The translations under genes and the position numbers were made by a program. This document shows, piece by piece, positions 1-5,293 of a DNA stretch of 5,633 bases. The notes below the pieces were generated by a model. That model ran no database searches. It had not been told where the DNA came from and was given only the letters and a program-made list of their open reading frames with translations. Each line of letters opens with the position of its first letter. Position 1 is the stretch's first letter. Source of the DNA: Burkholderiales bacterium. Its GTDB lineage: Bacteria; Pseudomonadota; Gammaproteobacteria; Burkholderiales; CAIKXV01. The DNA is taken from NCBI GenBank assembly GCA_019751575.1, contig JAIENF010000746.1, forward strand, positions 1 to 5,633, read 5' to 3'.

Positions 1-377
1 GCATCGACGAGGTGCAGTACCTCACGCGCTACATCGACCGCCTGCGCGATGGCAGCGCCCGCGTCCGGCGCGCGCGCAACTGGTCGCCGGGCGTCGGCGC
101 GATCGTGACCCTGCCGGCGTTCTGGCTCCTCGGCGAACAGGTTGCACTGCAGACGCTGGGCGCAGCGTCTGGCGCGGCGGTGACCGGGCTCGTCGGCTGG
201 GGCTGCACCGCGTTCTGGCTGGCCAGCACCGAGCGCAAGGTCGAGACACTGCTCAACCTGCGCGACGGCATCGAGCTCTGCCGCCTGCGGGCAGCACCGA
301 TGTGCGGGGTGCTGGAACAGCGCTTCTGGTCGCTCGTGGACGGTTCGTCGCAGGTTCGGCAGGAGGCTTCGCCATGA
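1..377 (+). CDS. hypothetical membrane protein, C-terminal part (5' end outside window)
   Basis: The frame is open from the first complete codon (base 3) to the TGA at 375-377, giving 124 visible residues. A GTG at 12 could serve as a start, but the open frame and lack of a Shine-Dalgarno in view make a gene entering from the left more likely. The visible part begins with an Arg-rich amphipathic stretch (residues 1-28). Two hydrophobic segments follow (about 30-48 and 53-75), separated by Gly-Glu-Gln, so this looks like a helical hairpin in the inner membrane. A charged tail (about 76-124) ends the protein. I recognise no family motif. Its stop overlaps the start of the next gene (ATGA at 374-377), so the two are translationally coupled and may act together. 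Whether it is a small protein or the end of a large one cannot be seen. Confidence 0.7.
   Translation, partial: IDEVQYLTRYIDRLRDGSARVRRARNWSPGVGAIVTLPAFWLLGEQVALQTLGAASGAAVTGLVGWGCTAFWLASTERKVETLLNLRDGIELCRLRAAPMCGVLEQRFWSLVDGSSQVRQEASP
361..366 (+). promoter_or_regulatory. Shine-Dalgarno site for the gene starting at 374
   Basis: A perfect AGGAGG lies 7 bases before the ATG at 374, inside the last codons of the upstream gene. It fixes the start at 374 rather than the upstream in-frame ATG at 302, and supports coupled translation across the ATGA overlap. Confidence 0.85.
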
Positions 378-1102
378 GCACGTCGTCTTCCGCGCCGCCG
401 CCGCCGCAAGCGGGCGACGATGCCCTGCGCATGGCGATCGTCGACAAGGTGCAGCGCCTCGAAGAACTGCAGGCGCACGAGGTCGATGCGCGCCGGCGCA
501 CCGCACGGCGCGCCTGGCTGTTCGTGCTGCTGGCCGGGGTCGTGCTCTCGATCATCGTGGCCGCCCTCGGCTCCATGATCGCCGCCAAGCGCACCGAGCT
601 CGCCACGCTCGAGACCCGCGCGCTCGCAGAGAAGCAGAACCTCGACAGGCTCGAAGCGCGGGTCGCCGAGCTGAAGCAGCGCGAGCAGGCGCTGAACAGT
701 GCGCTCAGCAAGCTGCCCAAGGCGCAGCTCGAAGCCGCGGTGGACAGTGCATGGAGCGGGCAGGAACCGCCCGCACTATGGGTACCCCGCGCCTACATCC
801 AGATCGTCGATGAGGGCGACCGCGCCTGGGCGAACGATGTCGCCCGTCGCCTGCGCGAGCAGGGGCTGATCGTGCCCGGCATCGAGCTGGTCACTGCGGC
901 ACGGGCCCTGCGGCGCACCGACGTCCGCTACTACCGCAAGGCGGACCAGCAGGCGGCGCAGGCGATCGTCGATCGCCTCGCTGCGATGGGCGTGCCCGCG
1001 GTCCTGAACTACCTGTCCCGATACGAGGACAGCAACACCGTGCGGCCGAACAACTTCGAAATCTGGTTCGCCGCCGGCGTGCGGGAGTTGCCGGTTCGCT
1101 GA
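374..1102 (+). CDS. single-pass membrane protein with coiled coil and LytR_C-like C-terminal domain
   Basis: This encodes 242 aa. The start is set by AGGAGG 7 bases upstream. An in-frame ATG at 302 would add 24 residues overlapping the previous gene and is rejected. Layout: a Ser/Pro-rich and charged cytoplasmic N-terminus (1-46) with an Arg cluster (RRRTARR, 40-46), one transmembrane helix (about 48-69), a Lys/Glu/Leu-rich coiled coil (about 71-112), a linker, then a globular domain (about 137-235). The positive-inside rule puts the C-terminal part in the periplasm. The last domain has the pattern YIQIVDEGDR, then 'VARRLREQG', then DVRYYRKAD, then 'IVDRLAAMG'. This beta-alpha-beta layout resembles LytR_C-type or SPOR-like envelope domains. 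That similarity is from memory of the pattern, not a search. It is coupled to the upstream membrane gene and probably forms a pair with it. Function unknown; a cell-envelope scaffold or sensor role would be inference. Confidence 0.85.
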   Translation: MSTSSSAPPPPQAGDDALRMAIVDKVQRLEELQAHEVDARRRTARRAWLFVLLAGVVLSIIVAALGSMIAAKRTELATLETRALAEKQNLDRLEARVAELKQREQALNSALSKLPKAQLEAAVDSAWSGQEPPALWVPRAYIQIVDEGDRAWANDVARRLREQGLIVPGIELVTAARALRRTDVRYYRKADQQAAQAIVDRLAAMGVPAVLNYLSRYEDSNTVRPNNFEIWFAAGVRELPVR

Positions 1103-1120
1103 TCGCTGATCGCTGATCGC
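1100..1120 (+). repeat. three tandem copies of TGATCGC giving stops in all three frames
   Basis: Three exact, adjacent copies of a heptamer lie at 1100-1106, 1107-1113 and 1114-1120. The first copy contains the TGA stop of the preceding gene. Because 7 is not a multiple of 3, the TGA of each copy falls in a different reading frame. The sequence is directly visible; a role as a translational stop cassette is inference. Confidence 0.9.
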
Positions 1121-1132
1121 CGGGCGCCGGCG
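1118..1132. terminator. possible short GC hairpin at the convergent gene junction
   Basis: Bases 1118-1123 (CGCCGG) pair with 1127-1132 (CCGGCG) across a 3-base loop. The hairpin lies in the 33-bp gap between two convergent genes, where a bidirectional terminator would be expected. There is no T tract on either side, so intrinsic termination is doubtful; Rho-dependent termination is equally possible. Confidence 0.25.
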
Positions 1133-1135
1133 CGG

Positions 1136-3145
1136 TCAGTCCTGGCGGCCCAGCCTGCGCCGCCGGATCGCGAACAGGCCCACCCCGGCGAAGGTGACCA
1201 GCATCGGCATCAGCGCGATGTTCACCACCTTGGTCACCAGTTCGAGGCGGTCGGTCTCCAGTCGCAGCGTGCGACGCAGTTCCTTCAACTGTGCCTTGGT
1301 CTCGGTCGACTTGCGCTGGAATGCATCGATCTCAGCCTGCTGTTCGGCGGTTGGCGTGAACGCCGACCCCGGGCCGCGCGCGCGCTGCAGCTTCTGGAGG
1401 CGCTCCTGGGTCTGCATCAGGTCGTCCTCGAGCGCCTTGATCGCCCCCAGGTACTGCTGCTGCGCGCGTTCCTCGATCTCGAGCGGCACGGTCAGCGGGC
1501 GCGAGAACGCCGCGCGGCTGCGCAGGCTGCCGAGCTGGCTGTCGCCGGAGAACGCCTCGACCAGGCTCTGCAGGAAGTCGAGGTTGCCGTTGATCGGCAC
1601 CCGCACCTGCTGCCCGAACGCCTCCTGGATCTGGACCACCACCCCGTCGGCGAGCATGTCGATGTCGGACACCAGCACCACCTGTGCATCGGCGGTCGCC
1701 TTCGCCAGGTGCGCCGCCGGATCGGCCGGTGCAGGCGCGGCGGCAGTGGCGGCAGGCTCGGCCGGCGCGCCGTCGCGCAGCGGTACCGGCAGGCCCGGGT
1801 CGGCCTTCGGCGGACCGTCGGGGAACGCCGTCGGGAACCGGCCGGTCAGGCGCAGCGCGAGTGACTGCGCCTTGCCCGTGGGCTGGAAGCCGCGCGCGGC
1901 CGCTTCGCCGGTGAGGGTCGCGATGATCGGATCGATCAGCATCGAGTTCTGCGACGTGCGCGCGAGCACGGTGGCGACGAGGCCGGGCACGGGCTTGCCG
2001 CCCGCCACCGGCTCGAACCAGCCCGCGAACGGAATGGTGAGCGTGCCCACCTGCCCGATCACGAGGTCGTCCTTGTTGAGCGCATCGCCCTGCACGTTGA
2101 GCAGCGTCGGCATCGGACGCCCGTTCTGCAGGCTGGCCAGTGTCAGGTCGGCCGCGATCTTGCCGGTCGGCATCGCATAGCCCCACGCGCCGAGCAGATG
2201 CCGGAACGTCGATTCGCTCGCCGTGTTGCCGGCCAGCGGGTTCTCGAGGTTGCGCTGCTGGTCGAAGAACGCATACGGGTCGAGGAAGGCGATCAGCCGG
2301 CCGCCGCGCATCACGAACTGGTCGATCGCGTACTCGCCGGCATCGCTCAGGTCGCGCGGGTGGATCACCAGCAGAACCTTCACGTCGTCCGGGATGCGCG
2401 TGCTTTCCATCGGCACCGGCCGCACGTCGAAGTTGCGCTGCAGTTCCTGGATCGCGATCCACGGACCGGTCGGCAGGCGGCCGAGCATCAGCTCCATCGG
2501 CCGGCCGAACACGGGGATCGCGCTCATCACGCCGATCACCGGGCGGCGCTCCTGCATCACCTGCGCGATCGCGCGCGTGATGTCGTACTCGAGCAGCCGC
2601 TCGCGCTCGGGCGACAGCACCGGGATCGCCACCAGGTTGGCGGCCTTCGCCGCATCACCCTTGGCGGCATCGCCCTTGCCTGCACCACCCTTCGTGCCGT
2701 CGGCCTGGCCGTCGCGCCGTGCGATGGCCAGCCCGAGGTAGAACTTCTCCTGGTTGGGCGTCACCTGGCCATCGATCCCGTCGCGGATGGCGGCTTCCTC
2801 GGCATCGGAATCGGGCTCGGGATTCAACCGCTCGAGCACCAGGCGTCCGCCGGACGCGGCCACGTATTCCGCGAGCAGGTCCTGCACGCGCTTGGCGAAC
2901 GTGTTCAGCGCGACCGGCACCGAGGTGTCGCCGCTCTGCGTGTAGTAGAGGCGCACCACCACCGGCGCATCGAGCTTCGCCAGCACCTGGCGCGTGCCGT
3001 CGGACAGCGTGTAGACGCGTCCTTCGGTGAGGTCTATGCGCGCGGGCACGGCCGAGAACATGACGTTGAGGACGACCAGCGCGATGAACAGCACCACGAG
3101 GCCAGCGGGAGACATCAGTCGCTTCACGAGGTTTCCAGGGGTCAT
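1136..3145 (-). CDS. GldG-like auxiliary component of an ABC-2-type transporter
   Basis: This is the membrane-anchored extracytoplasmic partner of the adjacent ATPase and permease. I prefer the ATG at 3145 (669 aa), because an AGGA lies 8 bases before it. A GTG at 3151 (671 aa) has that AGGA only 2 bases away. Layout: an N-terminal anchor helix (about 14-33), then the segment ARIDLTEGRVYTLSDGT (about 35-51), typical of GldG-type proteins, and a periplasmic body. The body includes VKVLLVIHPRDL (about 256-267) and MRGGRLIAFLDPYA (about 279-292). A predicted coiled coil (about 555-637) and a second helix (about 641-660) ending in an RRRR tail complete it. Two low-complexity linkers interrupt the body: Lys/Gly/Ala/Asp-rich at about 144-170 and Ala/Pro-rich at about 457-483. 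The gene follows the permease after 12 bp. GldG is named from Flavobacterium gliding motility, but relatives are widespread in non-gliding bacteria. Substrate unknown. Confidence 0.88.
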   Translation of the reverse strand: MTPGNLVKRLMSPAGLVVLFIALVVLNVMFSAVPARIDLTEGRVYTLSDGTRQVLAKLDAPVVVRLYYTQSGDTSVPVALNTFAKRVQDLLAEYVAASGGRLVLERLNPEPDSDAEEAAIRDGIDGQVTPNQEKFYLGLAIARRDGQADGTKGGAGKGDAAKGDAAKAANLVAIPVLSPERERLLEYDITRAIAQVMQERRPVIGVMSAIPVFGRPMELMLGRLPTGPWIAIQELQRNFDVRPVPMESTRIPDDVKVLLVIHPRDLSDAGEYAIDQFVMRGGRLIAFLDPYAFFDQQRNLENPLAGNTASESTFRHLLGAWGYAMPTGKIAADLTLASLQNGRPMPTLLNVQGDALNKDDLVIGQVGTLTIPFAGWFEPVAGGKPVPGLVATVLARTSQNSMLIDPIIATLTGEAAARGFQPTGKAQSLALRLTGRFPTAFPDGPPKADPGLPVPLRDGAPAEPAATAAAPAPADPAAHLAKATADAQVVLVSDIDMLADGVVVQIQEAFGQQVRVPINGNLDFLQSLVEAFSGDSQLGSLRSRAAFSRPLTVPLEIEERAQQQYLGAIKALEDDLMQTQERLQKLQRARGPGSAFTPTAEQQAEIDAFQRKSTETKAQLKELRRTLRLETDRLELVTKVVNIALMPMLVTFAGVGLFAIRRRRLGRQD
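2648..2692 (-). repeat. three imperfect 15-bp repeats coding a Lys-Gly-Asp-Ala-Ala linker
   Basis: Three adjacent 15-base units (2648-2662, 2663-2677, 2678-2692) lie in the coding strand of the GldG-like gene. They encode KGDAA, KGDAA and KGGAG from the C- to the N-terminal copy. The two left units differ at 2 of 15 bases; the right one is more diverged. Being multiples of three, they lengthen the linker without breaking the frame. This looks like local slippage expansion in a flexible loop. Confidence 0.75.
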
Positions 3146-3152
3146 CGTCACA

Positions 3153-3159
3153 TTCCTTC
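3153..3159 (-). promoter_or_regulatory. Shine-Dalgarno site deciding the start of the GldG-like gene
   Basis: On the minus strand GAAGGAA (3159 to 3153) sits just upstream of GTG (3151) and ATG (3145). Its AGGA core is 2 bases from the GTG and 8 bases from the ATG. The normal spacing points to the ATG. The site overlaps the stop codon of the permease gene. Confidence 0.6.
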
Positions 3160-3931
3160 AGCCGGCCCGCAGGCCGCGCACGATCACCGCATTTCCGAAC
3201 AGCGCGAAGCCGATCACCGACAGGAAGAAGCCGACGTCGCGCAGGTCGATCACCCCGCGCTGGAGCGCATCGAAGTGCGTCATCACCGAGAACGAGGCGA
3301 CCGCGCTCACCACGCCGGGGCTGGTCCAGCGGGTGAGCAGGTCGGTCACCGGGCTGTAGCCGGCGATCACCAGCAGCAGGCAGATCATCACCGACAGGAT
3401 GAAGCTCACCGCCTGGTTGCGGGTCATCGCCGAGGTCATCGAGGTGATCGCGAGGAAGCTGCCCGCGAGCAGCAGGCTGCCCAGGTAGGCGGTGAGGATC
3501 GCGCCATTGTCGGGCGAGCCGAGCACGTTCACCGTGATCCACACCGGGCAGGTCAGCGCGAGCGCGATGGCGAGGAAGATCCACGACGCGAGGAACTTGC
3601 CGATGATCACCTGCGGCAGGGTGACCGGCAGCGTCAGCAGCAGCTCGAGCGTGCCCAGCCGCCGCTCTTCCGACCACAGCCGCATGCCGACCGCCGGCAC
3701 CAGGAACAGGTACATCCAGGGGTGCCAGGTGAAGAAGGACACCAGCGAAGCCTCGGCGCGCTCGAAGAAGCGGCCGATGGTGAAGGTGAGGAACCCCGCC
3801 ATCAGCAGGAAGATCACCAGGAACACATAGGCGACCGGTGAACCGAAGTAGCCTGACAGTTCACGCCGGACGATGCCGGCGATGTTGGTGAGGGTGGAGC
3901 CGTGTTTCTTCATTGCAGCCTGGCCGTTCAT
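3158..3931 (-). CDS. ABC-2-type transporter permease, GldF-like
   Basis: This 257-aa polytopic protein forms the membrane channel part of the exporter. Six hydrophobic segments are visible at about 31-52, 64-84, 108-135, 143-167, 174-193 and 232-252. The motif WSEERRLGTLELLLTLPV (86-103) between segments 2 and 3 is typical of ABC-2 permeases of the Gld/Nos/Nat type and probably forms the coupling region facing the ATPase. The chosen ATG (3931) overlaps the ATPase stop as ATGA, indicating coupled translation. An in-frame ATG at 3913 (MKKHGS) is an alternative giving 251 aa. Neither start has a strong Shine-Dalgarno (GGTGG 4 bases before the first), so coupling may matter. Length and topology fit the family. 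Substrate cannot be deduced. Confidence 0.92.
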   Translation of the reverse strand: MNGQAAMKKHGSTLTNIAGIVRRELSGYFGSPVAYVFLVIFLLMAGFLTFTIGRFFERAEASLVSFFTWHPWMYLFLVPAVGMRLWSEERRLGTLELLLTLPVTLPQVIIGKFLASWIFLAIALALTCPVWITVNVLGSPDNGAILTAYLGSLLLAGSFLAITSMTSAMTRNQAVSFILSVMICLLLVIAGYSPVTDLLTRWTSPGVVSAVASFSVMTHFDALQRGVIDLRDVGFFLSVIGFALFGNAVIVRGLRAG

Positions 3932-4914
3932 TTCGCCACCGCATCGGGCAGGGTTATCGAGCGGAACACATCTTCCAGGCGTCCTTCCTCGGTGGACAGC
4001 GCCTGCACCTGCCAGCCCGCCGACTGCGCGGCCTGCGCGACCGCGACCGTCAGGGCCGCACCCGCGGCGCCGATCGCGCCACTGTCGTCGCGCGTCGGAT
4101 AGACCCGCACGGTGACCCGGCCATCCGGCGCCATGTCCGTACCCGGCAACAGCTCCGCGCGCAGCGCGCCGGGCAGTTGCCCGAACTGCGCGACGGCGGC
4201 ATCGGCTGCGGCCCCGCCGAGGGTGACCCGCACGCAGCCTGCGGTCGCCGATCGCGCCTTGAGTTCCGCCGGCGTGCCGTTGGCGACCACCGAGCCGCGG
4301 TCGATGATCACCGCGCGGGTGCAGGCCGCCTCGACTTCTTCCAGGATATGCGTGGAGAACACGATCGCCTTGGTCTTGCCCATGCGGCGGATCAGTTCGC
4401 GCGCCGCATGCTTCTGGTTCGGGTCGAGTCCGTCGGTCGGCTCGTCGAGGATCAGCACGTCGGGATCGTGCAGGATGGCCTGCGCCAGGCAGGTGCGGTG
4501 CCGGTAGCCTTTCGACAGCGTGTCGATCGGCTGGTGCAGCACGCCTTCGAGCAGGCAGGTCTCGACCGCACCATGCACGGCGGCCTTCTTCGCGCTGCCC
4601 GAAAACCCGCGCAGGTCGGCGATGAACGACAGGAAGCCCTGCACGGTCATGTCGGCATACGACGGCGCGCTCTCGGGCAGGTAGCCGATCAGCGCCTTGA
4701 CCCGGATCGGGTCGGTCGCGACATCATGGCCGCCGACCGTGACCCGGCCCGAGGTGGCCGGGTAGAAGCCGGTGATGATGCGCATCGTGGTCGACTTGCC
4801 GGCGCCGTTGGGCCCGAGCAACCCGAGCACTTCACCGCGTTCGACGGAAAACGAGACGCCATTGACGGCGCGCTTGGCGCCGAACTGCTTGACGAGATTC
4901 TCTACCCGGATCAT
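3928..4914 (-). CDS. ABC transporter ATP-binding protein, GldA/NatA-type
   Basis: This 328-aa cytoplasmic ATPase powers the adjacent permease. Motifs in order: Walker A GPNGAGKST (34-42), a Q-loop region with IGYLPE (76-81) in place of a canonical Gln, signature LSKGYRHR (133-140), Walker B plus D-loop VLILDEPTDGLDP (153-165), and H-loop STH (187-189). The C-terminal extension (about 225-328) ends in EGRLEDVFRSIT, as in ATPases paired with ABC-2 permeases. The ATG at 4914 begins MIRVENLVKQFG, the normal first strand of the domain. The same frame stays open upstream to 5145, but those 77 residues are Arg/Pro/Ala-rich, match nothing and precede the natural domain start, so they are rejected. 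No clear Shine-Dalgarno is visible before 4914. First gene of a three-gene operon; its stop overlaps the permease start. The signature has His where relatives usually have Gln. Confidence 0.95.
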   Translation of the reverse strand: MIRVENLVKQFGAKRAVNGVSFSVERGEVLGLLGPNGAGKSTTMRIITGFYPATSGRVTVGGHDVATDPIRVKALIGYLPESAPSYADMTVQGFLSFIADLRGFSGSAKKAAVHGAVETCLLEGVLHQPIDTLSKGYRHRTCLAQAILHDPDVLILDEPTDGLDPNQKHAARELIRRMGKTKAIVFSTHILEEVEAACTRAVIIDRGSVVANGTPAELKARSATAGCVRVTLGGAAADAAVAQFGQLPGALRAELLPGTDMAPDGRVTVRVYPTRDDSGAIGAAGAALTVAVAQAAQSAGWQVQALSTEEGRLEDVFRSITLPDAVAK

Positions 4915-4958
4915 TCGGCTGTTTTTCTGGTTGGTGGGGCATTGCGAAGGATCGCCAA

Positions 4959-4980
4959 CGCGTGGGACCGGCGCCACGCG
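4959..4980. repeat. 7-bp inverted repeat in the predicted ABC operon leader
   Basis: CGCGTGG (4959-4965) and CCACGCG (4974-4980) are perfect inverted arms around an 8-base spacer, 45 bases upstream of the ATPase start. It could be an operator for a dimeric regulator or a hairpin in the leader RNA. A second, smaller palindrome (GGCGC, 4970-4974, with GCGCC, 4978-4982) overlaps the right arm, so two alternative pairings exist. In DNA this GC-rich some such repeats arise by chance. Confidence 0.4.
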
Positions 4981-5014
4981 CCAAAGTTCCGCCCATCGGT
5001 CGGGCGCGGGCGCG

Positions 5015-5045
5015 ATTATCCCCCGGCAGGTCACCCTGCGGGCAA
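5015..5045 (-). promoter_or_regulatory. candidate sigma-70 promoter for the ABC operon
   Basis: On the minus strand GATAAT (5020 to 5015) matches a -10 box at 5 of 6 positions and stands out in very GC-rich surroundings. TTGCCC (5045 to 5040) is a possible -35 box, with a 19-base spacer that is longer than optimal. Transcription would begin near 5008, leaving a leader of about 94 bases before the ATG at 4914. Confidence 0.4.
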
Positions 5046-5165
5046 GACATTGCAGCGCAAGCCGCAGGGCCTGGCCGATGGTGGCATGGCACGGCGTTCG
5101 TTGCCGAGGACGCGCGGCGCGCCTGACGGCGCCGCAGCCTTCCACCTGACACGCTGCACGACCTC

Positions 5166-5270
5166 ATGAACGACGACCGGCTGCGACGGCCTGGACGCAA
5201 CGACCGCTGCGGGTGTTCGATACCGAACAGACGCGCGGAACGGGGATGCCCTACACGTAAGGCTGGCTGA
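5166..5270 (+). pseudogene. 34-codon ORF starting like a SEC-C zinc motif (possible relic)
   Basis: The ATG at 5166 opens a 34-codon frame ending at TGA 5268-5270. Residues 9-17 read PGRNDRCGC, matching the usual opening of SEC-C zinc-binding motifs (G-R-N-D-x-C-x-C). The expected continuation, GSGKKYK and a Cys-Cys/His pair eight residues on, is missing; the next Cys is ten residues later. No Shine-Dalgarno precedes the ATG, and the frame has a stop at 5124-5126. It may be a decayed remnant of a SEC-C protein, a tiny gene, or coincidence. Confidence 0.2.
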
Positions 5271-5283
5271 AGCGTAACCACCC

Positions 5284-5288
5284 GGGAG
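5284..5288 (+). promoter_or_regulatory. Shine-Dalgarno site for the cupin gene
   Basis: GGGAG lies 5 bases before the ATG at 5294. It supports this start, which also matches the usual N-terminus length for small cupins. Confidence 0.6.
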
Positions 5289-5293
5289 TTGCA

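Larger units (their letters stand above)
4915..5293. other. 379-bp divergent intergenic region
   Basis: This separates the start of the minus-strand ABC operon from the plus-strand cupin gene and should hold promoters for both. The left part contains an inverted repeat (4959-4980) and a GATAAT box on the minus strand (5015-5020). The right part holds a short plus-strand ORF (5166-5270, 34 codons, no Shine-Dalgarno) that begins like a SEC-C zinc motif. Several long frames on both strands cross the region, but none has a recognisable product or a ribosome site. From 5046 to 5165 I see nothing assignable. Confidence 0.7.

Noticed and set aside
302..373. Upstream ATG start for the single-pass membrane protein
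   Set aside because: It would overlap the previous gene by 76 bases, while ATG 374 has a perfect Shine-Dalgarno and the usual ATGA overlap.
1332..2462. 376-codon minus-strand ORF within the GldG-like gene
   Set aside because: Out-of-frame shadow on the same strand, Arg/Ala/Gly-rich, without domain or start signal.
2198..3841. 547-codon + strand ORF rich in His, Arg and Gln
   Set aside because: It lies antisense to the GldG-like and permease genes. Its composition is what the complement of GC-rich coding DNA gives, it has no recognisable domain, and the opposite strand carries clear families.
4915..5145. 77-residue N-terminal extension of the ATPase
   Set aside because: The open frame reaches 5145, but the extension is low-complexity, precedes the normal first strand of the ABC domain, and would contain the candidate promoter.
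3913..5169. 418-codon + strand ORF
   Set aside because: It is antisense to the ABC ATPase gene, which has all its motifs. Arg/His/Gly-rich shadow frame.
5237..5260. GGAAC and CGTAA as an ECF-sigma promoter for the cupin gene
   Set aside because: The spacer is only 14 bases, shorter than usual, and a second CGTAA at 5273 shows the box arises easily here.
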